Notes under the pieces: model-generated
The model's input: only the letters and a program-made list of their open reading frames with translations
What the model was told of the DNA's origin: nothing
Database searches by the model: none
Shown: positions 35,216-48,860 of the stretch, piece after piece
How the letters are laid out: every line of letters starts with the position of its first letter
Position numbering within the stretch: position 1 is the first letter of the stretch
DNA from: Epiperipatus broadwayi
Lineage: Eukaryota; Onychophora; Udeonychophora; Euonychophora; Peripatidae
Length of the DNA stretch: 64,000 nucleotides
Assembly (NCBI GenBank): GCA_028023455.1
Contig: JAQFVV010000023.1
Coordinates: 62,001-126,000, forward strand
Direction of reading: 5' to 3'
Made by a program: the position numbers and the translations under genes

Positions 35216-37650
35216 GTCTCTAAGCCTCACTTCCATACAATAAATTAGATAAAATAACGAGCTTCACATAAAAAAATTAGTTGTAGTATTTATTCCTTTG
35301 TGACGAAATACTTTTAACTTGCTACAAGCAGCAGCAACACATTGAAATCTCTGTTGTATCTTAAGATCCATCTTTCTACTTATAAAACTACTAAGGTATT
35401 TAAATTTATTTAACTCTGAAACTGATAAGATTAAATCTTAAAGTTACTAATAATTTTTCCATTATGACTGATAAAAAACTTAAGCTTTTTGAACATTAAT
35501 TATTAAAGCAAAATTTTTAAATATTGCATTCAAAATATTAAGTACAATTTATAAATTGACTATTGAACTAGAAAAATTTACCACAATCATCAGCATAGTG
35601 TAAATCCAAAATCCTAGAAGTTTAAATTCTGGTTGCTGCTTTTAATCAATTTAAATTAAAAATTCCACCATTAAATCTGTACCATATCTTGATACCTGTT
35701 TAAATAAATTGCCTATAAATTGTTCTAAAGACAACTGTCATAAAAATTGAAAACAATACTGAAACAAGTGCACAACCTTGTTTAATACTAGTTTTCATTT
35801 CAAATGTCTCAGATTTTCTAGCTGTATTAATAACAATTCTTAATATTCCATAATGAAAAAGCTGTATAATATAAATAAATTTTGGTGGATAATCAACTAA
35901 TTTCATACAATCTGTAAATCTGCTAGATTAAATTAATCATAAGCTTTGACCAAATCAATAAAAGCAATGTAAAAATTACTTTTTTGTTCCAATACTTCTC
36001 ATGTATTTGTTTAGCAATAAAATAATGTCTACAGTGCTTCTTGATTCTTTAAATTCACACCAAATCTTTACTAATCATTCATCTATGACTGAAAATAACC
36101 TATTAAATAAAATCCTTGAAAGTGCTTTTGCTGTAGTGAATAATAATGATATACTATGATAAATATTGCAATCTTGTTTATTTCCTTTATTTAAAAAAAA
36201 TTGAGCAATAGAAACATCCTTAAGACCAGGCAGCACTACTTCATGGTTCCGTATATTCCTAAAACATCCCAATATTTTTGAAAAATAAAATATCACCATA
36301 CTGTAAAACTTCTCCAGGTATTTCATCAGGATCTACAACTTTTTCATTTTTAAGAGTACAAATTTCACTAACCTGGATATCTTTGTCCATATCTAAATGT
36401 AGATAAAATGGATATATCATTAAAAGATCTCATCTCAATTTTTATATCATTATTCAAAGTTGATCAAAATATCCCTACTAACTGTTCAAAATACGACTGC
36501 TATCATATAAGAGGGTGCCATTACTGGATTTAATAGGATTGTGATATCAATATGTTATTTTCAGTATATAAAAATGAATGTCAGTATCTTCTTTGTAGTT
36601 TAAGCCACTAATTATTTTTAAGCCTTTTTGCCAGTCATTGAACTTCTTCTCCCTTCAGACCATGTTTAATTTACAATTCTGCCAAGAAAAAACTGTTACA
36701 CGTTTCCTTTTAATCAAATTACTAATAATAAGATCAATATCAGAAAACTAATCAGGATTCTTCTTTTTAATGAATCCAAGACTGGATTTATTTGTACCCA
36801 TAATATAAGAGAATTCAATGTTTTAGTTATATGACAATTCCGAATATCCAAATTAGCAATTTCAGTATTGAATAGCTGATGAAATTTAATACATACAGTA
36901 GATAGTTCTGAAAAAATATATATCAATTTTCTTATAAATATGACTGAAATAAGATCTACTTTTTTAATGCATCTATCATTTTAATCTTCATTAATTTATA
37001 ATCTGTTCAACAATCTGCATTTGCAAGTTCTTGTGTAAAATAAACTTTTATTCTGATTCTTAAGTATAACATAATCTATTAAATGCTCTTGAGCATGAAT
37101 ACATCCTTATTCCTTTATAAAAGTTTTCCAAATCTTTGTGATAATCAACTAATGTGTTATGCAACATGTAAATATCAACAAAGCACTTGAAATTTACAGC
37201 ACCAATGCTATTATTTTTCAATAATTTCTGGCCAACATCTATTATTTGCACCACCACATATATTAAAATCTTCAATAAAAAAAGATCTTTTAATGGCATT
37301 GCTGTAATAATGCTATCCAGTAAATATAAAGGCTCTATTTCAATGAATTCTCTGAATCTAAGTATATATCATAGTCACTAATAAAATGAGCAGTAGTATC
37401 ATTGTGCATGGAAATTTTAATACCATTATTCTTTCATTAATAGAATAAGAAATTCCAACAATGATATTACAAAAAATCTAAATACCACGCATTTTCTTTC
37501 CCTAACCGATCTGCTTTTCCAAAAAAAAAAAAAAATCCAACAACTTGTAGCAATCCATCTGTTCTATTAAACTGCTTCTCTGAAAGATGAGTTTGACTGA
37601 TCTTAAAATCTTGACAATTCTTTAATCGCTAGTGCAATCCTCTACTCTGG
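35216..37650 (-). pseudogene. CR1/L2-like LINE: endonuclease and reverse transcriptase remnants
   Basis: On the minus strand the order is endonuclease then RT, spread over all three frames by decay. Near 37550-37480 are SEKQFNRTDG and GKADRLGKENAW. Near 37460-37400 is INERIMVLKFP, near 37280 IEDFNICGGANNRCWPEII, and near 37030 LANADC-TDYKL (endonuclease end). Then come GLKDVSIAQF-NKGNKQDCN-Y-SISLL and LSRILFNRL (36080-36230), KFIYIIQLFHYGI and SIKQGCALVSVLFSIF (35750-35890; RT motif B), KFKYLSSFISRKMD (about 35400) and a LLYGCE-like block near 35240. The catalytic FADD motif is not recognisable. It is the same element as 33600-34124, split by a foldback. Confidence 0.78.
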
Positions 37651-40600
37651 TCTTGCAAGATTTTGTATTAATTGAAGTTCACACATGATATATATTTATA
37701 TTTAAGGAAATAATTACATTTTATAATATTTACTTTTAATACTACAAATATCTCTTACTTATTATTTCTATTTGTGGTAATGAGTATCCACTAGATACGA
37801 CAGCCTAAGGAGAATGTGTGAGACAGACTGTTTTTAGACCACATTTTCTAAGGTCTTCCAGTTTTATGGTAGGCAGATGAATTCTTAAATAGGGTTTCAT
37901 AAAGATACAATCTTTGCCAGTTAAAATTTCTGTCTCCATTCCAGTTCTGTAATGTATTACCTGCTAGTTTATTAAATCTGTCCCACTGCTTTCTTAATTT
38001 ATGAGGACTTGTTAAAAAAAAAAGACAAAAATTCTATACATATAGTTAAAGGGTGAAAAGGTGACTTCATAAAACACTATGCCATTGTCACATTAAGTAT
38101 AGGAATACAACTAACTGATGGTATGTATGAAAAGCTCATGAAGAAAAAAAACAAGAAGTAAAAAAGACTGTTTGCATAAAAAACAGTACCTAGTGTTTGA
38201 TGAACCAATGCCCTAGTCTACAAGTCAGCAGAAAGTAGCCTTAATTGGGCAGTGTTTATTTGTTATTCTATTGACTTTCAAATCTAAAAATCATTCCACT
38301 ATCCATTACTGTATAACTTGGTAGCCTGGGAACAGCATCTATCCAAAGACCATTAAAGTAGAAGACAAATTTCACTTGATGATATAATTAGTCATAACTT
38401 AATATTTTATCATATTCAATTCAACAATAAAATATTCAGAACCATTCACTCAATGACCATGCTAAAACCCTCCCCTTCCTCCTAGTCACTCATCTAGAAA
38501 CTAAGCCAAACATTCCAAAATATTTTCTAATCAGCAACTTTCTCAAGACACAAAAATTATAAAGATACATTGGAATTATAAATGAAAAAAGCAAGTAAAG
38601 AAAATGATATATAATCTTAAACAAAGGATATCAATGAGAATTTGAAATGAAAAACAAAACACAATAATAATGTTCTGAGATGATATTGATAATGCTTTAT
38701 GGAAAAGACGTGATAATGATAGGTTTTGAAATAAACCATAGTATAAAAACAAAAATCATTTTCATATAATATTAAGTTTTGAATGGCTTCATTATGAGAT
38801 GTATTTAGCTGCTACGAATGGGTCTGAACCTGAATTTGGAAAAGTTGGATTTCTTTGCAAGTTCAAATTAGGAATCTTTCAGCCATTTTAGTAACTTGCT
38901 AATCATTCACAGACAAAGGAGCAAAATAATGATTACAAACTCCTCATCCGGGTAACAAATACCTATTTCTTTGCTTTTTCTATAGAGTTGTTGGAGAGGG
39001 TTTTGCCTTTACTTTTATATACTAATAGTTTAAAGAGAACTGTGGGAAATCTAAGCTTAAGTATTTAAGAATAATAAATAAAATAATTAAAAATAAATTG
39101 TTACCTAAATAAAAGTTTGATTTTTTAAAAAAATAATTCATTATTCAATTTTTATTGAAAGCAAAATATATCTTATTTCAATTACAACTTGAAACTGTGA
39201 ATAATTTGATATTTATATGATTATATCCGAAGATAAAATAAAATAATGAAAAAAATGAAATATACTCAATTATTTTCTTTCAATATTTATATTAGAATAA
39301 CAGTAATTTAATAATAATGATCGATGAATGTACAGTTATTTAAAAAAGCACTTCTTAGAATTCACAATCTATAAATATCTTAAAATAATACTGATAATTT
39401 GACTTCCTTCGATGAACAAATAAAATTAATTCATAACAGGGCGGCCTCTTGAAATATCTCCAATAATCATTTTAACATAAAATTAAATCAATCTACGTTT
39501 GCCAAATATAATTTTCTAAAACGGCCATTATGATCTTTCAGGGTGGCACGTCTTATTGTACAGTATTTGTGACATTTGGTACCAATTCGCATGACAAATA
39601 GTCAAAATTCAAAGATAGTAACAACCCAAACTATAATATGCATTTTAAACAAACATATACTGATTTCATAGGCTGAGTAAACATAGTTTAATTACATGTT
39701 AAAAACATAAGCACTACGCATACACATAAGCGTACGCACATATTGTAAATGCACTGTACAACAAAAAATTTAAATTTTCTTTTTTATTAATTCTTTTATT
39801 TATTTATTTTTTTAATAGCGACTGACGGTAACGCGAATTTGTAAATGGTGGATACAGATAAAATAGTGTTCTATAAAATTACTTTTTTTCTGACATTAAT
39901 GTTAGATTCTTTCTAAAGGCAAAAAAAATGCAAACATTCACGTTCCAATTTATAATCTAAAACAATATTTCTCTCATTTTTTCCCCATCGCGGACTATTG
40001 GAAAATTAGCTATTTTTTCAAGACCTGGCAATAAAATAATACCTAATATAAATATTTATAGTAGCATAATATGTATTATTTTTATGTTTTATATACCATG
40101 TCATACTTTTTAATTATTTTTTGTATGAGGGTTCAGAAGAGGTTTGAAGTACTGGAAGTGACAATTCAGCCACAATCTAAGGATCTTGAGCGCTGGTGTC
40201 CATCACATAATTGCCCTAAACAACATAGGAGAACTCTGCTATTAAAATGAATTAGAAATATGTCTGATAAATTAAATGAATTATTAAAATGAGATCAAAT
40301 ATGCTTTGAACAAAAACAAGCACACTACAATAGCAATGTTTACTTGATGAGATCTCAAAGCACATTATCACTAACCAGACCCCAAAACTCAAGCAAATTC
40401 AAAACCATTAGTAGCTAAAAAAAAAAAAATACACACCAATGAAAATATGGTGTGCATTGTATATAAGCATGATGCCACAATAAATAGGGCAGTTGGAAGA
40501 GTTGTGATAGTGAGCACAAAAGGAGTACTTGCCTATCTAGAATCACCATCAAACATAATTATGTTTTAATTAGAGGAATACATTGCTAAAACTTTTTTGC

Positions 40601-42059
40601 ATGGTTTCTGATCTAAAATTCCAAATATGAACATATTTTTATGAATCAGTCAAATTTCTTCAAACATTACTGATCTAAAAATCACTAGTTACAAAAACAT
40701 TGACACCATGAATCTTCAACCTTTTTGGAAAGATGCATTGTATGACATTTTCTAATGAATGGCAGACAGAAAAAAAAATAGATCTAAAGAAATTCCCTAT
40801 CCCCCAATCACATCTAGAATTTAACAAATTAAATAACTCATATATATATATAATTTGATAACTGTATTTTTTAAAATTTTTTAAAAATCATTACATACTA
40901 GAAAACCAAAAATAAAACTTTTATAGAAAAAGTGGATTTACTGATTTTTATAACTTTATCAGAGAAGTGTGGGATTACACATTTCCACCAGCTACTATTC
41001 TTTTTCTCATTATCTGAGCAAATAATTTGGAAATTCCAATACTACAAAAATTTGAATTCAATACAACTTGTTTGAATTACTAGAACAACTAATATATATT
41101 TTAGCATCACCACTAATCTATTAATAGCAAATACTAATGATGAAGCCCAGTAGATAGATTATGAGTATTGGTTAATGCTCTTAATGCAGTTGTTAAATGA
41201 CATTAGGAGTGTTATACGGTGCTTTTGATCAATGATTCTCCCTTTTGTCTTTGATAACCACTACAATTTTTGCTGCAGCAAAAGATCTAAAAACTTTTCA
41301 GAATTACTTTTCGATTCATTTTGCAATAAATTAGTTTATTGGAATTCTAAATATGCTTAGAGAAACTGTTAAAATAAAAGGAATCATACCTTGGGACAGA
41401 TGATTTATGACTATTAGATAGATGGATAAATAAATATAAATATATAGTCATATCTGTGTTGGTATTAAATATATTTTCATATTTAAGACAGATTTTAAAA
41501 TCAATTATTCATTATAATTATGTCATATCTATTACCAATGGTTCAAATCTGGTCAAATGAAATTCTTTTCAAAAGAATTAGCATTTTTTCTTCAGACAGC
41601 TGGCAAATAAACAATCTAGATATTTATCCAAGATTGTTTAGAATATAGGTCTCTAGCTATTCTTAACTGGGGGGGTCTAAAACAAAGATGTGAAACAGCT
41701 CAAATCCTCACCAAACAAGTCTGATGTCTTCTGCCTTTTCCTTCATTTTTCCTCTTGGAAAGATTATTGGAAAGATCTTCCAGTGAATTATTTATTCAAA
41801 AAGTTGCCTGCCTTCCACTTTTTTTTACAAACATGCAAAGTGTTAACATTTCCATGGCAACAGTAAAATTCAACTCTGATTTGTTTCAAGACAGATTACT
41901 ATTGGTGGATTATTCTCATTAAAGAAAAGTGAATAAATATATTGATATTATATTTTAAATATATCAACTTTTGGTCATTCCCTTTATAGCAAATTTTATT
42001 TTTTTCATTTATTTTTTTTTACAATGAAAGCCATATATTGTCTCTCTATATATATATAT
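37651..42059. other. No identifiable gene; possible LINE 5' region at the left edge
   Basis: About 37750-38000 is slightly less A+T-rich and may be 5' sequence of the adjacent LINE. The remainder is A+T-rich with poly-A runs and small TA tracts. A weak frame around 40130-40260 (SKDLERWCPSHNCPKQHR) matches nothing I know. Confidence 0.45.
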
Positions 42060-44254
42060 TGAACCGGATTGATATCTGATTCAAGGGTTTTGCTGCCGAA
42101 ATTAAAAACTTTTAACTTCGTTAAGTTTCTAAAGTTAAAAAAAGTTTTAATTATTTAAAAAGAGTATGTGTATTAAAACACCTACTCGTTGATATATTTA
42201 AAATAGATCATTTTAATGTTTTTAAAATAGTTTTCTTATACCACTTGTTTTTACTTTTTTTTAAATCAATTTGATTAAAAAAACAAGCTGGCTAGCTAAT
42301 GACATTCCTGTTGCTTTTATTTTAATTATTGTAAACTCATTCTAAAAGCGGAGATTTGATTTTTATGTAGTTGATTTCATTTCAATAATCCCTGGGTAGA
42401 ATTCTTAGATTAGATTGAGCTGGAGATTAATATTTGCCCTGCCTTAGGCATAGAATTCAACAATAAGGAAAGTGTTTTGCGAGAAATGTAGGAGGTATAA
42501 ATAGCCCCGCTAATTTGGAGTAGTTACTTATTCTTGACTAAACAAGCTGTTTCCCAAGTGAAAATCAGAATTGTTTTTACGTACTTTGATTGCAGCCTGT
42601 TGAGATCCAGAGTTTTGGTAGCAGTTCAGACATTTAATTTCTCCCAAAAAAAAATTTGCAGATGTCAAATACTGTACGTGTTGTCATCATTGGAATGGCG
42701 TGCTAACTTAACAAAGGATGGATCCCTAACTTCCAAATCTGCTCTAGTAATGCCATGAACCTCTAGAAGAAGCCGGAACCTCTTTACATCTACCTTGCCA
42801 TTGTCAAGGAACCTGAAAATGAACTACACTAATAGTGCGCACTCTACGCGAACTGTGCTTTATTGTAAGGTACAATTTTCTTTTATTCTTCCCAGGGTAA
42901 ATTTCTTTTAATTAAATCTCCACTCAATCTAATTATAAATCTGTATTCCTAAGCAATATGTAATCTCATATTTAATATTTGTTGTGATTTCTTGTATTTT
43001 GTAGTGTGTCTTGGAATCTTACTTTTAAGATTCCAAGTTTGCTTTCAATTTTTGTTTATTGGAGAGTGACGTGTGAGTTTTTGTATTTTTATGCCTAAAA
43101 TTTTTTATAAATGCTTTAGCAGTCGTGTATATTTTAAATGCTTACCTGTCATTATTTTAGTAGTTAAGAATTAATTTTAAACACTGTGTTTGCGCTTTTG
43201 CAAACCTCCAAAAATCTTTTGGCTGACGACTTTATTGTCCCAATTTTACGCAGGTGGGGATTTCATTTCTTATATCTCTGAAAGTGGAAACTCGAATTGT
43301 TTTTCTTTATAATTTTATAAGTCGCCAGCAGGAAGATAATATTTATCCCTTTGTAAATCACAGGTGAGAGAGACTTTTGCTGCTAAAGTATTTAAAGCTT
43401 TCATATTTTCGTACTCATGTGCACTTTCCGATAGATTTATTTTTTTGTATTTATGTGTGGTTTTAAATTTATCAGAGCGCGTACTCAGAACTTGTTTCCT
43501 AAATTTATTTCTTTATTATAATTATTTGTAATTCATTTTCTTTAATTGCTGGGGCAGACATAACTGGTTTTCTAATGATTTACTTGTCTCCAATTGAGAC
43601 CTTTAATTATGATTCTTAGAGTAGTTTTCGCCAATCGTTTGGCTGGGATTCGCCAGTTTTAATTGTTTTCCTTGCATTTTAAATCATATTTTCGGTTGTT
43701 CTTGAGGTAAATCAATCACCTTTATTTTAAATGTAATGATAGGTGCAGCTTCTACCAACATATGACATTCGAGGTCCGACACATTTTTTTGGGGGGCCTT
43801 GGAAAGCTCGCCGGCACTGGTTTTGTTGATTTATTTCAAGAACGTATTGTTCAGGTATCTGAAAGTGAAAACCAATGTTTGGGTGAATCCTCTGCTGAAT
43901 GAAATTGCTTCCTCCCTTTATAATTCGTTATTAGAAAATCAGTAAGTCTGCCAGAGAATTGTGTTTAGTCTTTCTGGTACACACCTGAGCTAATCCTATT
44001 TGTTAGCTTATAAACTTTTCTTATAAGTTATTCTTCTCTGAATAAAATTTTTGAAATTTGTTTAAACTTAATTTGGCTGAAGTTTGTCTTAGTGTTTTGT
44101 TGCTCAATTGTCTAAACAATTTTAAGATCTCTTGTTTCTCCCTGAGTCTAGTCGGCGCAAACCATCATCATTCTGATCACAGTAAATAAATTTTCCAGAT
44201 ACGTAGTGATCTGGTGGTGCCCTCTGTGTCAGAATATATTGAGTGTCCGGTATA
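42060..44254 (+). mobile_element. LTR-like element A, probable solo LTR
   Basis: The element starts TGAACCGGATTG immediately after a TA tract and ends GTCCGGTATA immediately before another, so the termini are imperfect TGWACCGG inverted ends (TG...CA with the last CA apparently mutated). A TATA box TATAAATAG lies 436 bp from the start in a GC-richer context. An AATAAAATTTTTGAAATTTG block followed by GT-rich sequence lies at about 44040-44090. Near the end, on the minus strand, CAGGGAGAAACAAGAGATCT matches the equivalent place in element C. Length is 2195 bp with no protein coding. Open frames of about 70 codons (42534-42758, 44122-44328) look random. Confidence 0.62.
42496..42504 (+). promoter_or_regulatory. 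TATA box of LTR-like element A
   Basis: TATAAATAG in GGAGGTATAAATAGCCCCGC, identical to the TATA box of element D on the other strand. A pyrimidine-rich possible start (TTACTTATTC) follows about 25 bp downstream. Confidence 0.6.
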
Positions 44255-45473
44255 ATATATATATACAGAAAGATAAATAGATAGACAGATAGATGGACTG
44301 ATGGATAGCTAAATGGACTGACATACAAGCAAATAAATAAATAAACAGAATAATATAAAGCAGCCTTGGTTTTTTCAATAGACCCTTATAGAAAACCTAG
44401 GAACCAAAAGATATTACCAGACCTTATGAGAAATAAGTCTTTGAATTATTCTCTAAGCACAGCTAGTTACCCATTAATTAACCAATATTGGATGTTTAAC
44501 TGGACTAGTCATAGAATGTGTAACTGAAAAAACTGGAATCCTGATGAGAAAATGAAAAGTTTTAGCCAGCCAGGTCTCTATGAAATACTTAATAATTACC
44601 AAAATATAAAATACACGTGAAATATGAGAAAGTTAGATGGTGTGAACTTATAAATCCATGAAAGTTATTAAATGTAATAATTGACTTCTGTAACAACCAA
44701 CTAAAACACTATAGAATTTACAGAAGATGCAGATCCCAATGTTGTAAAACTGCTTTTCTATTCACATGATCTGGCACATAAAGTTCTTATGGCCTCCATC
44801 AAAAATTCCATGTATGATCTGCCTTCCCTCATGCTCATGTTCATTATAAGTATGTAGCTCAACATAGTTGTTGTCTCTCTTCAATACTGAACTTTTAAAA
44901 CAATTTCTGAAGAATAATTTAAGCCTATAGAGTAATATTGTACATGCAGTATATTCAAAAAATCAATTTAAACTTTTGTAATATTTTCTTCCCATAACTT
45001 TGGTGTAAATGTGAGTTAATTTTTCACTCTGCAAGAAGATAATCCATAATAGCTAAATAATAAAGTGTTATTTATGATCAAGTGATTACATTTGACCATT
45101 GTCAATCATAATGTGCCATTGCTTGTGACTTCTATAATAAGTTACATTACTAAGGCAAATGTGAGAGATGCTACATAATAACATAAAAGTCTCTGATATC
45201 ATTGCATTAAATCTAAATAAATTTTGGCATAAAATGTAGTAAAACATTGTAATTGATTTTAAATAAAGTATTGAATTTGCAGTATTTAATTACAAATAAA
45301 AATGAGTGATTAGATAATGGAGTAGCAAGCAGCTATGGATATCAGTTGTAACAGTTTATCACTGTTTGTCACCCTTCTAACTCCTCTATTATATGACAAT
45401 ATATACATTTGCATGCATACACACACACACATATATATATATATGTATATACATGCATATATACTTAAATATC
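44255..45473. other. No identifiable feature
   Basis: A+T-rich spacer with GATA-type and CA/TA simple repeats (44275-44300, 45418-45450). No gene signal was seen. Confidence 0.5.
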
Positions 45474-48400
45474 TATTTTAGTTAAAACTGAAACACAGGC
45501 TTATTTATACCTGTGTCTATATATATATGTAATATTAGGGTATGAGCACAGACTTTCACACGACCCACCACTCTCCACTCCATCTAATAATACTGATACA
45601 CTTAAACACATATATGTTGAAAAGATAATGTACCGGTATAAATCCACCACGCTTACTCATACACAGTACCCGAGTTCAAACCCAGTCCACGTTTAAGAAT
45701 AAATTCCAAAACGCCAACTAAATTCAAACCCAAACCCCGGTATGACCAACCGATGATGACTTTATAACAGCACGGGGTTATCCCTTTACTAGCTCAACTC
45801 AGAACACAGACTAAATTACTTACAGTTAATTATATATAGATCTATTATACTCTGGGTATTGGTACGGTCATTAAGGTAATGTATATATTTAAGTTGCCAA
45901 TACAGACAGTAGGTGACTAAATAGACTTCGAGAGTAATGAGGTGGGAGACACAAAATTAGATTAAATAAATTGTTTAATAATAAATAGAAAGCATTAACA
46001 AATATTATTCAAAAGTACGGTAAGACTTCCATAAATATTCTATTATAATTGGCTACTAGTCTTTAGTAATCATTTTACCTGGTAAACAAACTCATGCCAA
46101 TATCTGTGTAGTTAAATGATTGACGGGTGGCTAAGGGAATCAGAGTATTTGGGGCATTGAAAATATTTATCTACTATTTTTATTAAGTTATTTTATTCGA
46201 ATAGATTCGAGCCGTGGCGTATACGAATAGTTGGAGGGTGGTTTCATATAAATATGATATCTAAGATTGATGTACTAGTGGTTGCCTAGATTAAAGAGCC
46301 CTACAGTAATCACTTGCGGTGCATCAACGGAATACCGGGCGGCTTGTACTTTGACAAGGCTTAATGCCCCCAAGTAGATCCGGGACACTACAACCAGCCG
46401 GGATCATTTCGAAACCCGGTGATCCAAGAGATTACCTGGAAAAGAATTGCTTTCTTTCCCATATGGTAGTACGGCGAGACGCCAACTTCGGCGAAGGAAA
46501 GGCATTGCCACAGTCATCCAGGACGAGTGCTTGAAGTGGATTTGAAACGGAATTACACAAAACCTAGATAATCTATTCGTCTATTTCTACGCAACAGGCT
46601 GATGTAACTATTCCAATAAAACATGGCGGAATCAAACTGACCGCGAAAGCAACGATTAATTAAGTTTACTCTGAAACCCCTAACCCCTCAGGTTGTTCAG
46701 GCGGTAGCGATAGTAACAAATTATACACTGAGAATTATTTCTCATTTCATGTAGGCAACAAGATGATAAAACTTTAAAACCATTTTACATATTTAAGATT
46801 GAAAGATAGGTTACAATAGTATGACAAAAATAAAGGAGAATAATAAAGTGATTTAATATCTGCCAACTCAATATATGAAATAATCTTTAATTCAAAAAAA
46901 CGAACTTACTTTTAAAATAACTATAATCAATATTATAAACTAGCTTTAAACAGAGTTGGGAAATATTTCTATTGGCATCGTTTGTTTATAGAATAAGTTA
47001 CAAAAAACATATAAATGTATTCATTTGAATTATTATTATTAGGTACAATATTTATAAATTATCTTCTAAAGACTAGAGCGGAGGAAAAAGAGAAAAGAAA
47101 ATTTACTGACAGGTTTTAAAAAGTAGCATTATAAAAGAAACAAAACTTACATGTGATTAATTTGATTGACAGATTAACTATAAAATTAAGCTCGGGAGAA
47201 AGTTAAAAGTTCATGTAACACAGTTACCCTTCTTTCTTCATCCGGCTTGGCTTCTCACGGTGGTATTTCTGACGAACGTAGGCGCGCATTTGAAATTTAC
47301 TTGAAAGGCATAGTCAATTTGGAGATTGGAAGCTGGAAATTTTGAAGCACGTAAAGCATGATCAGACAGCGGCACGAAGATTCAAATTGGCAGGACAGAG
47401 ATCAGCTCCTGGCACTTAGCCCATCGACATTACGGTTTACTGGTTGACTTCTTAACAAAAGTGGTAGCGATTTCTCTAGCAACTGCTGTGCTGTCTTGAG
47501 ACTATCTACTCTCAACCACGTCAAAAGTTAGAATGTTAGTTTTTTCTAAGATGGCCACGGTTGACCTTTCTGCCTGGTTTTTGTTTTAGGCTCCGCCTAC
47601 TTTTCTCTAGCCTTCAGCAATCCAGCTTGACCATACAATATCAATTATCCATTTCCATTGTTCCATTTTCAGCTATCTTTAACTTTAATACACAATTTTA
47701 AATTGACCAAGTAATTACAAAATATAAATTCCTTATCTAATTTTCAAATACAAATTAATTACTCTATACATTTGTACAAGACAGATTTTAATTAAAAACA
47801 CTGATCAAAGGAATGTGACTTTTGATCAGTATTTTTAAACGACTTTGTATAATTCTAAAAAGTTAAAATTTAAACAAATACACCCGCAATGAAACTTTTA
47901 AATTCAGCTGCTATAAATTCACAAACCACGCACACACGAATATTATTTCATGATTTGTGATATTTATACACGGAATCTTTACATATCTTTTTACAAAACT
48001 TAAAATATATCCCAATTTTTATGTGACTTGAAATAGAAAAAAAATCCCATTGCGGGCAAATAGTAGTTCGAATTACCGTACTTCAAAAAACACATGAAAC
48101 TAAGATCGGTTCTTCGATCTGTCTGTTTCAATAAATAATCATCAATATTCGTATTTCATGCTAAACCAGCAATCATCAGTTGGTCCAGATTATCATCTCT
48201 ACACATATATACTATAAGTGCTCAGATATATATTAAGATAGACAATCCTCATACTTTAATGGACAGGCTTCAATCTACTCCACACTCCAACTCTTCAACT
48301 GTCCATCCAATTGAAAATCTGATGATAAGCCTGTGTTTCAGTTACTACATTATAGAGATGTCTGCCCATCCTTGCCTATGTATTTAATAGATTATGTCCT

Positions 48401-48784
48401 GTACATGTGGGATTCAGATTGACCTTAGGTCAACATGGGTGTGACAAAAATCTCGGCCTCAGGGTGGCCTTTGAGCATTCCATCATCAGATTTTCAATTG
48501 GATGGACGGTTGAAGAGTTGGGGTGTGGAGTAGATTGAAGCCTGTCCATTAAAGTATGAGGATTGTCTATATTAATATATATCTGAGCACTTATAGTATA
48601 TAAGTGTAGAGATGATAATCTGGACCAACTGATGATTGCTGGTTTAGCATGAAATACGTATATTGGTGATTATTTATCTTTTCAACATATATGTGTTTAA
48701 GTGTATCAGTGTTATTAGATGGAGTAGAGAGTGGTGGGCCGTATGAAAGTCTGTGCTCATACCCTAATATTATTTTAGTTAAAA
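45474..48784. mobile_element. Foldback element 1 with 14-bp target duplications, interrupted by LTR-like B
   Basis: The left arm is in two pieces (45531-45628 and 48135-48325); the right arm is 48481-48771. The arms are inverted copies at about 95 percent identity by eye, from AATATTAGGGTATGAGCACA at the outer end to CATCCAATTGAAAATCTGAT at the inner end. An exact 14-mer TATTTTAGTTAAAA flanks the whole at 45474-45487 and 48771-48784. The spacer 48326-48480 is unique, but its first bases (TAAGCCTGTGTTTCAGT) recur inverted in the 43-bp tail at 45488-45530. Outer arm sequence is tRNA-like (GGAGTGGAGAGTGGTGGGTC...AAAGTCTGTGCTCATACCC on the minus strand of the left arm), with an eroded B box. No protein is encoded. 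Confidence 0.82.
45629..48130 (-). mobile_element. LTR-like element B (2502 bp), nested insertion with ATAA duplication
   Basis: The plus-strand ends are TGTACCGGTATAAA and GATCTGTCTGTTTCA (TG...CA). ATAA is duplicated at 45625-45628 and 48131-48134. Removing the element and one ATAA restores GAAAAGATAAATAATCAYCA, which is what the opposite, uninterrupted arm of foldback 1 carries; this fixes both boundaries. Orientation (-) is inferred from similarity to elements A, C and D, whose TATA boxes define their direction. In B the corresponding region (about 47600) is only TATA-poor. The middle (46320-46560) is unusually GC-rich, with CCGGG runs. No open frame above 60 codons, so no gag or pol. Confidence 0.75.
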
Positions 48785-48860
48785 TAATATTAAAATATAC
48801 ACTTTGTTAGTGACTTTAAAATTATATACAACAGAAGTTCAGTCCATTATATATATATAT
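48785..48860. other. Short spacer with TA tract
   Basis: Separates foldback 1 from LTR-like C and ends in the (TA)n tract into which C inserted. Confidence 0.6.

Noticed and set aside
40130-40260. Possible mariner-type transposase fragment
   Set aside because: The translated text does not carry the DD-x34-D or helix-turn-helix landmarks, and no terminal inverted repeats were found.
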